This document shows positions 1 to 12,830 of a stretch of 64,000 nucleotides of DNA, in pieces. The stretch spans positions 124,001-188,000 of the forward strand of contig JAMKCH010012384.1 in assembly GCA_023653785.1 (NCBI GenBank). The letters are read 5' to 3'. The stretch's first letter is position 1. Each line of letters begins with the position of its first letter. Made by a program: the position numbers and the translations under genes. The stretch comes from Ophioderma brevispina (lineage: Eukaryota > Echinodermata > Ophiuroidea > Amphilepidida > Ophiodermatidae). The notes under the pieces are model-generated. The model made no database searches. It was not told where the DNA came from and saw only the letters and a program-made list of their open reading frames with translations.

Positions 1-99
1 ATTCATTCCATCCCAAAGTGTGTGTGTTCTAGTACAAGATGCATGACCCTCATATACCTTCTGGGAACGAACCACAGGAGGCATACCGTTACCCTAAAT

Positions 100-860
100 A
101 ACCCAAAATCTTGATTGCAATCAAATTAATAGCAGCTAGACTTTGTTTCTATGATGATTTGTACAAAAATATGGATTTTTTGCAAAGTTTAAATTCTCAA
201 TACTGACTGTGTGCCATGGCAACTGGTCTGCTGCTCATATATATCATCAAATGATGGGCAGAGAAGAAGATTTGATAGACTAAGGTACTAGCTAACTGAA
301 AAAACAATTGGTTAAGAAATCAGTCGATCACTAAATTTAAACATTGGGTCTTGTTATGTAAACATCACAAAATCCAATTTTCCATATTTTAAGAGGAGTC
401 TTGTTGCCATTGTAATGACGCTGTTTTGGCATAAAACAATGGCCTTTGGTGTCCCAGACATAAGTGAAATAAACTGCCAGCTCACATGCCTACCGCTTGG
501 CAATTTAGATTTTGGTATATGTTGTCTATTTACAATTGTGAAATAGTTTTTTGCCGTGAAAAGAATCCCATTTTTACGAGGGGTGACATGGCAAACGGCC
601 CAAATTCAACATAATCATGACCTTAAAGTGACACAAGATTGTGAGTGCAATCAACTGGACAACTAAAATACATATATCTAGACACTTGAATGGTGTTTTT
701 TAGTTGGGACTTGCCAAGATATGACCTTTTCCGAAATTCAAGTTTTTCATTACTGCGTGCCATGGCAACGGCCGTAACGCGCACACCCACCACTAATTAA
801 TGGCAAACAAGAATATTATGATAGCTGATGTCCTGGCTAACTGAAAAAATAGTGAATGAA
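100..860. repeat. Imperfect direct repeat, two units about 550 bp apart
   Basis: Segments near 100-330 and 630-860 share the same order of landmarks: a TTGAT/GTGAGTGCAATCAA stretch, a GTGCCATGGCAAC motif (about 212 and 757) and a GCTAACTGAAAAAA motif (about 290 and 836). Similarity is patchy with indels, so this is an old duplication or two copies of one repeat. No coding is recognised here. Confidence 0.5.
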
Positions 861-1540
861 ATCTCTAGGGGGGGAAGGGGGTTCCAGGTGGCATAGCCTA
901 TGGCGGCATGGTGGGCATTCCCGTTGTAGCCATGGGTGGAGGTCACGAGGTGTGTGGGTCTGGGCCGAGGATGGGTTTCTTGTTGCAGGGAAAGAGGGAT
1001 GGGCAGCTGTAGGGGGGGTGGTCTGGCTGGTGTGGGTGACAGATTACGGGGACCTGTGTTTGGTGTGGTCAGTGTTGGTGAACTTGGGATGTTGGTGGGC
1101 CGGAATCTTTTTTTTTGTGCGAGCCAGGGTGGGCGGCATTCACTCGTAATTGGTTTGCCAGTGTGGGCGGGTTCCTGGTTGGAAGGCGGGTTTCTGGAGG
1201 TTGTGGAGGAGGAGGGCGGGGGGGGGGGGAGGGGGGCTTATGGGGCCGGGATATATGGTGTGCGCCGTATTATAAAAGCTGGGGCTTTTTGGTCTCTCGG
1301 AGGGGTGATCGTGCTGCGGATCGAGATTTTCGCAGGTGCATTGGGGGCAGTGGTTTCGTCTGGATGTTTAATCCCTTTGTTGGGAAGCTTGGGGGACTGT
1401 ATGGGCATTGCTGCCCTGGAGGTCAGGAATGGCGTGGTCTCTGAGAGTGTTCTTGAGGCCCAGGCACTGGGCCAGCGCATTGGGTCTGGTTTGCAGGGGG
1501 GTCGTTTGGGGGGTATTATGGGCCTGGCATAACGAGATTA
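850..1540 (+). other. G-rich, GC-skewed block
   Basis: The plus strand is strongly enriched in G over C, with many GGG runs and an almost pure G/A tract near 1,203-1,236. The long open frames across this block are glycine/tryptophan/valine-rich products of low complexity and resemble no family, so I do not call a gene. Closely spaced G-runs could form G-quadruplexes. The block ends where the AT-rich short repeats begin. Confidence 0.6.
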
Positions 1541-1559
1541 GCCTTCAATAAATCAATAT

Positions 1560-1905
1560 CATATGTGCCCAATAAAAATTATGTGCAACGCATGCGAAAG
1601 GCAAGGCACCTCATCTGTGGTTCTTGACGTCTTGTGGAAAGGTGAGTGGCCTCGCTTCAATAAATAATACAGAATTATAAAATATTATGTGACACACATG
1701 TCGAAAGCCGACCGCCTCGCCTCTGTTCTTTAATCTCGTAGGGGCAAGGCCTTGGTCCTGATATCTTGTGAGGGCAGTGAGCCTGCGATAAACATTATAT
1801 GACAATAAATATTATGTGTCAACGCATGGAAAGTATATGAGGCGCATAACCTGTGGTCTTGACCGTCTTGTGAAATGAGGACCTACGCCTCAATTGAAAA
1901 ATGAC
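1560..1905. repeat. Short tandem repeat array A (unit about 100-120 bp)
   Basis: About three degenerate units are marked by ATGTG(T)CAACGCATG, then CTTGACGTCTTGTGGAA, then a CTCAATAAATAAT-like tail, near 1,575, 1,687 and 1,815. The same unit recurs at 3,945-4,230, on the other side of the first 2.08-kb unit, so the short and long repeats are interleaved. Confidence 0.7.
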
Positions 1906-1914
1906 AAGATTTTC

Positions 1915-3880
1915 ATGGGGTTGGTTTCCCCGACAAAGAAACAAGGACCGGGTGTTCGGGCCCCGGTCCCTTTCTGTATATACGACTTAAAAGGCAGAAA
2001 ACTTACTATCGAAAAGACCCCTTATTTAAACGCGACTACAAAATCTCCGTTTTGATCCATGCTTCTAAACCAGACCAGGTTTCTTTCGTAGAACTACCTT
2101 TTCACGAGGCCTTTTGTTTTGTAGAACATAAATGGGGACTTCATCACATACGAAATGTCCATTTTAGTTTCTACTTAAACCATTTTAGAAGGGTTTCTCT
2201 TTAGAAAAAGTCTGAAGTGGCCACCTCTCATTTTAATTGGTGCAATAATAATGTTATGGACAGAACTGGACCGCATCAATATTTATTTTAACAATTAATG
2301 CAGATAGGCCCTATGGTCTTCTGCCTGCTGTGTGCACCCCCCCCCCACACCACCGAAATCAACTTTATCGTTGTAATTTTGGATTTTTTTGCCGGAGTTT
2401 TTATCAAAACTGATGTATTTGATGGGGCACATCAGTAACACAATAACGGGAAAAACATTAAAAAACGGGTATTTAACACACAGGGGCGATCGGTAAACTC
2501 ATACCTTACTACCTCAGATCTAGCCTAGCTGGCCTACTGTCCCGTACTGGATAGCTAGGTCATATACAAGCATTGATGTACATTTTGTAAAATTTTTGCA
2601 CTAAACCTCTGTTTGCTCAAATCTAATTTAAATCTGGAAGTTTCATTGAGACTCAACTTTTTTACCCGACATACCAATCATACCCCTCTCAAAAATCAAA
2701 TATTTGCAGTATTAGTAGGTGTTTACCACCCGCGCACGTCCGATCATAATCGTCTCTTATAAGGTAGCGCACCACTAATGACTCTCCCATAGAATACACG
2801 CTTTTTTGGTAGCGGGTGCCGTTACCCTACACAACTCCCTGCAAATACTTTGAGACCTCGTGTTTGTGGTATCTAAATAAGGCGCTTTGTTTCCGAGATT
2901 TTAGAAATTTGTTTGAATATGGTGTTGACCATCTACTTTTCACGTTATTTTCATATTAAAACGATCGCTGAATTTACCCAACCCCGCATCACTCCTATCT
3001 AGGAATGACCACCCTTGCACATCCGCGGCCGTATACTTGGTTTGCGTGAAACCTGATTTTTGTTTCTCAGTTATGGCATTTTGACCTTAATTTCTATGTC
3101 CATGTGGAATACGATGCGATTTGTAGCTCCCGTTTGAAGAAACTGACCTTAGAAATCTTGTCTAGCCTTGCACTTTTTTTTTAGCCGACTGCTTATACAT
3201 AAAACGTGGATGCATTAGTGTGCGCCCCCTTAGAACACCCCTAGTACGAGAATGTTAAAAATAAGTATTCCTGTATTTCTATATTTTTTTAAGTAAACTG
3301 GCCAATTTTGAATGCTATTGCTCTTGTAGTTTGCTTATTACAAGTGCTTAAAATCGATATCAGTTTCTGAAATATGCGCAATTATCGTCCCTGTAAGCAC
3401 CGGCATAGCGGGGTGTTCTTGGTGCAGCTCGTGTTGTGATGAATTTATAAGAGATGATTAAATAGCATCGTCTACACGCTAATTCTAAAGTTTCTGGTAA
3501 TAAAATATGCTGCCATTTTTGACAGTACATTCATGAAAAAGGGAATATTTAAAAATAATCGGACTTTAATTGCGTACGTTTGCTTGATATAAGAACATCC
3601 GATCTGCAAAAAAAATGTCACAAATGCGATATTTACAGATTTCACTCATTGTTCCCAAGTCTGCGTTTTTAATGTCGACGTGTTAGAAATAGACAACGAT
3701 TTAGTCTCTAAAATTCATGATGTAGGCCCTATTTAGGCCTTAAGGCACCCAAAACACCATCAAATTAAATCTTTTAATGAAGAAAGGTTTCCCAATGCGT
3801 AATCTTCGTGGTTACCTATCACGCATTCCGCGCAATCAGACTCCCATTGCAGCCGCCGGCGCACTGTTATCATTATTTTA
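1915..3880. repeat. 2.08-kb tandem repeat, copy 1
   Basis: Unit 1 runs from the landmark ATGGGGTTGGTTTCCCCGAC to the same landmark at 3,881. Internal landmarks shared with later copies include a C-homopolymer (about 2,337), GATCTAGCCTAGCTGGCC (about 2,517) and CACCACTAATGACTCTCCC (about 2,770). This copy is 1,966 bp, with many small indels relative to the others. No conserved protein is seen in any frame. Confidence 0.85.
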
Positions 3881-3944
3881 ATGGGGTTGGTTTCCCCGAC
3901 AGAACAATGACCGGGTGTCGCCCTCTGGTCTTTTAATCGTCGTA

Positions 3945-4330
3945 GGGGAAAGGCCTTCTGGTTCCATGATATCTTGTGATGGGCTAGCCTTCGATAAACA
4001 ATATAATATACAATAAATCGTATTATGTGTCAACGCATGCGAAAGTATAGGCGCCTCACCTGTGGTTCTTGACGAGTCTTGTGGAAGGTGAGGACCTAGC
4101 CTTCAATGAAAAAGCACGTGGCAAGAACTATATATGTTCAACGCATGCGAAAGGGGCAGGCACCTCACTCCTGGTCTTGAACGTCTTGTGGAAGGTGAGG
4201 ACCTAGCCTCAATGAATAATGCCAACATGGCAATAATATATGTGAACCGAAACATCATGTGCAGAGATGAGTATCTGTGGCGATGGAACACCAGTTGCAA
4301 TGAACATCGTGTTGTCATCGAAGTCATGAA
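3945..4330. repeat. Short tandem repeat array B
   Basis: Further copies of the roughly 100-bp unit lie near 3,945, 4,030 and 4,130 (CAACGCATGCGAAAG, then GTCTTGTGGAAGGTGAGGAC). The array abuts a 60-bp stub of the next 2.08-kb unit at 3,881-3,940, so that unit was truncated by, or recombined with, the short repeats. Confidence 0.7.
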
Positions 4331-4406
4331 GGAGCCGTAATTATTGTCTAGTGTTGGAACACACTAAGTTTCTACTTTAAAGGTAGCCTGGTATTATAGA
4401 CATACA

Positions 4407-4440
4407 GCGGGAGGCCCGCGCTGTTCTCGCGGGCTCCCGC
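4407..4440. repeat. GC-rich hairpin
   Basis: The left arm GCGGGAGGCCCGCG (4,407-4,420) pairs with the right arm CGCGGGCTCCCGC (4,428-4,440) apart from one bulged G; the loop is 7 nt. It stands out in AT-rich surroundings. Confidence 0.75.
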
Positions 4441-4458
4441 TAGCTGAGTAAAGGGATG

Positions 4459-4506
4459 GAAGCGATCACTGAAATAGAAGCGATCCTGAAATTGAAGCGA
4501 TCACGG
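4459..4506 (+). repeat. Short tandem repeat, about 17-bp unit, three copies
   Basis: The core GAAGCGATC(AC)TGAAAT appears three times in a row with small variation. Confidence 0.7.
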
Positions 4507-5329
4507 ATACTACGGCGACACCACTCCTCAAACTCCCATAAAAAATTCCGTGTCGCAACATTTTAACAATTTAATAACTCAATGTTCCTTTAGTTCCCGT
4601 CTGTAGCTCATGTAGGTACCATTTTCTAAGGAGGAAAAACGTCAATATTTAATTCAGAAAACTTTCTGTTATTACATGTTACAGTGACGGAGGGAGATTT
4701 TAAGGAAACGAATATCTCTCAAAATTTCCACTGGATCGGTGTTCACCTACCGAGAATGTTTCGAAGGGTATATTGCACAAAACAGGTGAAGGAAAAACTG
4801 CAAACCGTGATTTGAACTGGCTGTATGTTAATCGGTTCCATAGAACCATGCTTGACCTTCGGTCGTGCACGACAGAAACTACTAAATCATCATCTATACA
4901 TAAGGACCCGCGTCGTATTCGCTTATTCACTTCAGCGTGTGATTCCAATACATTGGTAAGAAGCATGCAACAATATGTAAAACAACTTTCGTAAAATTGG
5001 GGCGCTTCTTCCGACAAAATTTTCCTCATGTCCTTTAAATCATCTTCTTTCAAAACTACTCCCCGTGTCATCAGTAGAGTTTCGTTCATACCACAACCAA
5101 AGCGGAAATAACATGAGGGGTATGATCATTTTAAACCCTTTGTAGTCGTTATAGTTTCCCATTTTCTATCATTATTTTTAGTGTTAACCTTTTTATCCAA
5201 AAGTCACTACCATGTGTAAGCTAACCCGTATAGTCCTGTTATAGCCACAATTTTTTCTCACAAAAACTCCTCAAACTCCCCTTTAAAAAGTTACCGGAAA
5301 ACCTGCAGTTTATGGACCTCCTCTGGCTT

Positions 5330-6060
5330 CTTCTTCACTTGTCTTTTCTTTTTCACGGCTTTTTCAGTGTATCCTCAACATCTCCTCTACGTTTTCTCTC
5401 TCATTCGTCTCCCTCAACATGATTCACCTCTCTCACTCTTTCTATATGCCTCAACATTTCCCCCTCTACAAAGTACTTTTTCTCTCATCCGTCACCCAAA
5501 TACCCTTACAAATGACATTTTACCTCTGTCTCTCGCTTTCTTTCTTTTATTTCCTTCTTGATTTTTTTGCACTGGTGTGTTTTGTTTACTTCACTTTTCT
5601 ACTCTTTTTCGTTCTTTTTCTCTCATCTGTCTCCCTCTCTTTCTCTCAATCTCGCTTCCATTATTCTTTCTCTTGTTTGACTTTGCTGCTTGCTGTATGA
5701 ACATCTCTCCCCTCTCTCTTTCTATATCCCTTCAACATTTTCCCTCTACAAAATTACGTTTTCTCTCTCATTCCATCTCTCTATTGACCATCTATTCCTC
5801 TCCCTTTCACCCGGCCTTCACCATCTCTGTCTTCTCTCTTTCTTTTTCTCTCTTCTCTCTCTCTTCTCGCTCTCTTCTCTCTCTCTCTCTCTATCTTCTT
5901 TCACATTTCCCCTCTTCAAATTTAGGGCTACTTTCTGTCTCATCGGTTCGGTCTCCTTTCTCTCTCTCCTCTGTATCCCTACCCTCTTCTCATTTCTCTC
6001 CCGATCCCCTCTCTTACTCTTTATCAGTCGGCCTCTCTCGAAACGCTTCCAGTGGTGTAC
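5330..6060 (+). repeat. CT-rich low-complexity tract with degenerate long-period repeats
   Basis: About 730 bp of nearly continuous pyrimidine-rich sequence, with pure CT microsatellite near 5,830-5,892. Phrases such as TTTCTATATGCCTCAACATTT (5,440) and TCTATATCCCTTCAACATTT (5,721), each followed by CCCTCTACAAA, recur, so a longer ancestral unit underlies it. The long open frames here are Ser/Leu/Phe low-complexity artefacts. Confidence 0.8.
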
Positions 6061-6129
6061 AGACGGGGATGCCGTAGCACAGGCGTATGAAGTGGTACTC
6101 GGAGTCTGAAGCGCTTCATGCACCCGATG

Positions 6130-7294
6130 ACCGTAAGGGAGGCGCACCACTAATGACTATCCCATAGGAATACACGCCATTTTTGTACGGGTTCCGGTTA
6201 CAATACACAACTCCCTGCAATACTTGGAGCAATCGTGTTTGGTTGGTATCAAAAATAAAGCGCTTTCTGAAGTTTTAGAAAATTTGGCTTTTGGGGGAAT
6301 ATGGTGTTGCCCCATTACTTTTCACGTATTTTCAACATTAAAAAAACGCAATAGCTGAATTACCACCCCGCATCACTCATATTAGAATGACCACCGTGCA
6401 CATCGCGGCCGTATCTTGGGTTCGCGATGAAACCTGATTTTTGTTTCTTCATGTGTTAGGCAATGTGGACATCAATTTCTATCGTCCATTTGGATATCAT
6501 GCGTTTGGAGCTCCCGTATGAGAAAAGTGACCAGTAGAATCTTGTATAAGCCTTGCACTTTTGCCGACTTGCGATACATAAAAACGGGATGAATTAGTGG
6601 TGCCGCCCCTTCTTAGAAAACCCAAAGTTGACGAGAGTTTGAAAAACTAAGTTATTCATGTTAATTTCTATATTGTTTAAGTAAAAAATGGGCCAAATTT
6701 GAATGCAATTGCTCTGGTAGAGTTTCTATGGACAAGTGCTAAAAATCGTTATCAGTTTCTGAAACTGCCGGAATTCGTCCTGTAAGCAACCGCCCTATCG
6801 GGTGTTTTCTTGGTGCCGCTCATGTTGTGATTACTTATAAAGAGAGATGATTAAAATCGTCTTTACACGCCAATATCTGAAGAGTTTACTAGTACAAAAT
6901 TATGCTGCTATTTTAAAAAGTTCATTCATGAAAAAGGGATTATTTTAAAAATAATTGCGTTTAGATTGCGTTAAGTTTGCTTGATATAAGAACATGATGT
7001 GCAAAAAAAATCACTCAATGAGCTATATTTACAGAGTTCACTCCTGTTCCGCCAAGTATGAGTTGTTACTTCGGACGTGTTATGGAAATATACAAAGTTT
7101 ATTCTTAAAATTAATGATTTTATAAGCTATTTAGGCCCATTAAGGCAACCAAAACAACCCACAAATTAATCTTTTAATGAAAAAAAAGCTTGGGTATAGA
7201 AGTTTTCCCAATGCGAATCGCGTGGTTACCTATGCAACGCATTACGCGCAATTACGACACCATTGCCAGCCGCAGGCACTGTTATATTATTTTC
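6130..7294. repeat. 2.08-kb tandem repeat, 5'-truncated copy 2
   Basis: It joins the unit at the CACCACTAATGACTATCCC landmark, equivalent to about 2,770 in copy 1, and runs to the next unit start at 7,295. The junction with the CT-rich tract is abrupt, so the first half of this unit is missing. Confidence 0.8.
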
Positions 7295-9378
7295 ATGGGG
7301 TGGTTTCCCGACAAGAAACAAGGGGACCGGGTGTTCGGGCCGGTCACGTTCGTAGATACGGACTTAAAAAGGCAGAAAACTTACTATCGAAAAAGACACC
7401 CTATTTAAACGCGACTCACAGAATCTCCGTTTGATCCCATGGGGGGCTTCTAACCAGACCAAGTTCTTTCGTAGAACCTACGTGTTTCAAGGGCCTGTGT
7501 AGAAACATAAATGAAGGTCATGCACCATCAACGAAATGTTCCCATTTAGTTCTACTTAGAACCATTATAGAAGGGTTCTATTTAGGAAAAAGTTCTGAGT
7601 GGCACCTCTAATTTTAATGTGGCAAATAATTAATGGTATGGACAGAACGGGAACCGCATCAAGATTATGTTTAACAAGTAAGTGCATATTAGGCCCTGTG
7701 GTCGTCTGCACCTGCTGTGGTGCAACCCCCCCCCCCCCACCAACCGAATCAACTTATCGTTGTAATTTTGGATTTTTTGCGGAGGGTTTTTTATCAAAAC
7801 TTATGTATTTGATGGGGAATACTCAGTAAGAACACCAATAACAGGAAAACATTAGAAACGGGGTTATAAAATTCACAAACAGGGGCGATCGGTAAACTCA
7901 TTACTACTAGCCTCAAGATCTAACCTAGCTAGGCCTACTGTCGTACGGATAGCTTAGGTCATATACAAGCATTGATGTAATTTGTAAATTTTTGCACTAA
8001 CTCTGTTTAGATTCTCACAATCTAAATTTAAATCTGGAAGTTTCAATTGAGACCTCTACCCGCACAGTTTTTTACCCGAAATAACCAATCAGTAACCCTC
8101 TCAAAAATCAATTTATTTTGCGGTATTTAGTGGTATTTACCACCGAGCACGGCCGATCATAAGCGTCTATTCTAAGGGAGGCGCACCCTAATGACTCTTC
8201 CCATCGGAATACACGCATTTTTGTACGGGTTCGGTTACACTACACAAATCATGCATACTTGCGACATGTGTTTGGTTATCAAATATAAAGCGCCTTTTTC
8301 GTGAGAGTTAGAAAAATTTTGACTGAATATGGTGTTGACCATCACTTTTCACGTTATTTTCACATTAAAAACGCAATAGGCTTGGGGAAAAAAAAAACTT
8401 TTTTTTACCCCCCACCCCGCCATCACTCATATCTAGGAATGATTCCCCCGTGCACATCCACGGCGTATCTTGGGTTTGCGATGAAAACCTGATTTTGTTC
8501 CATGTTATGCCAATGTTGATATTTCATTTCTATCGTCCATGGGATATTCATGAGATTGGTAGCTCCCGTTATGAAGAAATTAGAAATGACCAGAGTAGAA
8601 TCTGGTCTAAGCCTGGCACTTTTTTAGCCGACCTTGCCGTTATTACATACAACGTGGATGAATTAGTGGTGCGACCCCTTAGAACACCCCATAGTGACGA
8701 GAAATTTAAAACCTTAAAGTATTCATGTAAATTCTAATTTTTTTTTAAGTAAACTGGCAATTTGAAGCAATTTGCTCTTGTAGTTTGCTTTTTACAAGTG
8801 CTAAAATCGATATCAGTTTCTGAAATATGCCGGCAATTCGTCTGTAAGCAACCGCATATCGGGTTTCTTGGTGCAGCTCATGTTTTTTTTTTTTTTTTGT
8901 GATGAATTTATAAAGAGATGATGAATAAAAGCGTCTTTTACACGCTAAGATCGGAAGGAGTTTACTGGTTAAAATATGCTGCCCATTTGACAAGTATCAT
9001 AATTCATGAAAATATTTATGGGATATTTAAAACTAATCTGAAGTTTAGATTGCGTAAGTTTGCTTGATATAGATACATCAAGTACGCAAAAAAAAAATGT
9101 CACAAATGAGCTATATTTACAGTATTTCCACTCATATTTGTTCCCCAAGGTCTGAGTTGTTACTTCGACGTGTTATGGAAATATACAAAGATTTAGTCTC
9201 TTAAATTAATGATATAGGCCTATTAGGCCCCATAAGGCACCAAAACACCCACCAAATTAATCTTTTAATGAAGAGAAAGTTTCCCAATGCGTAATCTGCG
9301 TGGTAACCTATGCAACGCATTACACGCAATAACAGACCTCACATTGACAGCCGCAGACGCACTGTTATCATTATTTTA
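7295..9378. repeat. 2.08-kb tandem repeat, copy 3
   Basis: A full unit of 2,084 bp with the same internal landmark order as copy 1: C-homopolymer near 7,728, AGATCTAACCTAGCTAGGCC near 7,916, and CACGTTATTTTCACATTAAAA near 8,350. It has many single-base insertions and deletions relative to its neighbours, often at homopolymers. Confidence 0.85.
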
Positions 9379-11456
9379 ATGGGGTTGGTTTCCCCGACTA
9401 GAAACAAGGACCGGGTGTTAGGGCCCGGTCCCGTTCGTAGTTCAGAAGAAACGGACAGTAAACATAAAAGGCAAAAAACATACTCTCGAAAAAGGCACCC
9501 TGAGTAATGCGGACTACACGAATCTCTGTTTGATTCAGCTTCTAAACCAGACCATGGTTCTTTCGTAGGAACCTTTTCTACCATGTTTCAAGGGGCTATG
9601 TAGGCCTAGAACATAAACTGAGCTGCATGCACATAATGAAATGTTCCCATGTTAGTTCTACTTAGAACCATTTCAGAAGGGTTCTATTAGGAAAAATTTC
9701 TGAGTGGCACTCTAATTTTAATTGTGTGCAATATTAATGTTATTTGTTTATGGAGTTAGAACTGGAAACCGGCACCAATATGATTAAAAACGTTAATTGC
9801 ATTGGCCCTATGGTCTTCTGCACTGCTGTGGTGCCCCCCCCACCACCACGAAATCAACTTGTCGTTGGAATTTTTGGATTTTTATAGGGGAGTTTCTACC
9901 AAAACTTATGTATTTGATGGGGGGGTACAGCATGTAAGAAATCAATCCCAGGAAACACATTAGAAAAAACGGGGGTTATATTAAATCACAACCGGGGCGA
10001 TCGGATAACTCTTACATTACTAGCCTCAAGATCTAACCTAGCTAGGCCTACTGTCGTACAATACTGCTTAGGTGTATACAAGCATGATGTACCATTTGCA
10101 CTAAACCTCTGCTTGCTCACAATATAATTAAATCTGAAGTTTCATTTGAGACTCACGACGCTTTGTTTTTACCGAAATACCCCCAATCATAAGCCTCTCA
10201 AAAATCAAATATTTGCAGGTTATTTAGTCGTATTTACCACCGAGCACGTCCGATCATAAGCGGTCTATTATAAGGGAGCGGACCACTAATGACTCTCCCA
10301 AAGGAATACACGCATTTTTTGTACGGGTTCCGGTTTTACACTACACAAACTCCTGCAAATACTTGAGACACGTGTTTGGTATCAAAATAAGCGCTTTTTC
10401 TGAAGATTAGAAATTTTGCTGAATATGGTTGTTGACATCTACTTTTCAAACGTTTATTTTCACATTTTAAAAACGCAATAGCTAACTTTACCACCCCGCA
10501 TCACTCCAAGCTGAATTACCACACCCGTGCAAATCCGCGGCCGTATCTTGGTTTTGCGATGAAACCTGCTTTTGTTTCTCATGTTATTCAATGTTGACCT
10601 TAATTTCTATCGTCCATGTGGGTATCATGCGATTTGTAGCGCCCGTTATGAAAGAACTGACCAGTAGAATCTTGTCTAAGCCTTGGACTTTTTTAGTCGA
10701 CTTGCGTTATTACATAAAAACGTGTGACTTAGTGTGGCGCCCCCTTAGACCAAGAAACACCCCCATAGTGACGAGAAATTTAAAATTAATTATTCATGTA
10801 ATTTCATAATATTTTTTAAGTAACCTGGCCAAATTTGATGCACTTGCTCTGTAGTTTGCTTATTACAAGTGCTTAAAAATCGATATCATTTTCTGAAATA
10901 TGCGCAATATTCGTCCTGTTAATCAAACCGCATATCGGGTTTTCTTGGGCAGCTACAAGTGGGTTGTGATGATATTATAAGAGATGATGAAGAAAATCGT
11001 CTTTACAACCTATATCGAAGCAGTTTTACTGGTAATTAAAATATGCTGCCATTTTTTGACCAGTATCATTCATGATAAAAGGGATATTTAAAATACGCTG
11101 AGTTTAATATGCGTAAGTTTTGCTTTCTATCATAACATCGATCTGCAAAAAAAAATGTAACAAATGAGCTATATTACATATTTCACTCATATGTTCCACA
11201 AGTCTGAGTTGTTAATATCTCACAATGTCGACGTGTTTAATGGAAATAGACGCCCCAAAAGATTTAGTTCTTTAAAATGAATGATATAGGGCCTATTTAG
11301 GCCCATTAAGGCAATACCAAACACCCACAAATTAACTCTTTTAATGAAGAAGTTCCCATATGGACCACCTGTAAACTGCGTGGTTACCTATGCAACGCAT
11401 TACGCGCCCATAACAGACTCACATTGCCAGCCGCAGGCGCTGTTCTCATTATTTTA
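9379..11456. repeat. 2.08-kb tandem repeat, copy 4
   Basis: A full unit of 2,078 bp. Positions 10,302-10,507 are identical to 12,361-12,566 in the next copy, although flanking sequence in both copies differs by many indels. Confidence 0.85.
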
Positions 11457-12830
11457 ATGGGGTTGGTTTTCCACCCGACAAGAACAGGACCGGTTGCGGC
11501 CCCGGTCCCCGTTCGTATATCCGAGAACGGACTTAAAAAGGCAGAAACATACGCTCGAAAAAGACACCCTTATTTAAAAATATATGCGACTACAGAATCT
11601 CTGTTTGATCCATGCTTCTAACCAGACCAGGTTCTTTCGTAGACCTATAATGTTTCAAGGGCTATGTAGGCCTAGAACATAAATGGAGCGCATGCACATA
11701 ACGAACATGTTCCCATTTTAGTTCTATAGAACCATTTAAAGTTTCTATTTAGGAAAAGTGCTGAGTGGCACCTCTTAATTATTATTGTGGTGCAATATTA
11801 ATGTTAGGATAGAACTTGAACCGCACCAATATTTTATTTTAAAACGTAAGTGCATATAGGCCCTATGGTCTTTTTCTGCACTGCTGTGGTCCCCCCCCCC
11901 CCCCCCCCCACCACCACCAACCGAAATCACCTTTGTCGTTGGAATTTTGTGGATTTTTTTAATCCGGAAGTTTTCTAACAAAACTTATGTATTTGCATGG
12001 GGTACATCAGTAAGAACTCATACAGGAAAACTTAGAAAACGGGTTATAATTAAATCACACAGGGGCCGATCGGTAACTCATACATTACTACCTCAAGATC
12101 TAGCCTAGCTAGGCCACTGTCGTCTGATAGCTTAAGGTCTTATACAAGCATTGATGTACATTTGCACTAAACCGCTGCTTGCTCCAATCTAAATTAAATA
12201 ATCTTGAAGTTTCATTTGAGACTCCACGCACAGTTTTTACCCGGAATACCAATCTAGCCTCTCAAAAATCAAATATTTGCCGTATTTGTCGTATTACCAC
12301 CGGGACAGTCCGATCATAAGCGTCTCTTATAAGGGAGCGCAACACTAATGACTCTCCCATAGGAATACACGCATTTTTTGTACGGGTTCCGGTTTTACAC
12401 TACACAAACTCCTGCAAATACTTGAGACACGTGTTTGGTATCAAAATAAGCGCTTTTTCTGAAGATTAGAAATTTTGCTGAATATGGTTGTTGACATCTA
12501 CTTTTCAAACGTTTATTTTCACATTTTAAAAACGCAATAGCTAACTTTACCACCCCGCATCACTCCTATATAGGAATGACCACCCGTGCACATCAGCGGC
12601 CGTATCTTGGGTTGCGATGATTTGATTGAAAACTGATTTTGTTTAAGGTTTGCAATGTTGACATTAATTCTATCGTCCATGTGGATATCATGCGATTTGT
12701 AGCTCCCGCTATGAAGTAGAAATAGAAATGACCAGTAGAATCTTGTTTAAGACTTTACACTTTTTTTAGCCGAATTGCGTTATTATTAAATAAAAAACGT
12801 GGATGAATTAGGGTTGCGACCCCTTAATTT
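11457..12830. repeat. 2.08-kb tandem repeat, 3'-truncated copy 5
   Basis: It starts at the unit landmark and ends at GACCCCTTAA (about 12,830), equivalent to about 3,228 in copy 1, where it switches to an unrelated CpG-rich sequence. The homopolymer C tract (about 11,892-11,909) is longest here. Confidence 0.8.

Larger units (their letters stand above)
4331..5329. other. Unassigned sequence interrupting the 2.08-kb array
   Basis: No recognised gene. It contains a GC-rich hairpin (4,407-4,440) and a short tandem repeat (4,459-4,506). A 129-codon open frame on the minus strand (4,700-5,089) has ordinary composition but matches nothing I know. Confidence 0.5.

Noticed and set aside
936..1532. 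198-codon open frame, plus strand
   Set aside because: It lies in the G-rich block; the product is Gly/Val/Trp-rich low complexity, and overlapping frames are open too, which is a composition effect.
1575..1900. CRISPR-like array
   Set aside because: Units are contiguous and degenerate, without unique spacers, and the genome is animal.
4700..5089. 129-codon open frame, minus strand
   Set aside because: Normal composition, but no recognisable domain, neighbouring exon or promoter; too little to call a gene.
5367..6109. Several open frames of 64-166 codons in the CT-rich tract
   Set aside because: Ser/Leu/Phe repeats produced by pyrimidine-rich DNA.
1915..12830. rDNA spacer or LTR retrotransposon as explanation of the 2.08-kb units
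   Set aside because: No rRNA sequence, no LTR/PBS/PPT signs and no gag-pol protein in any unit.
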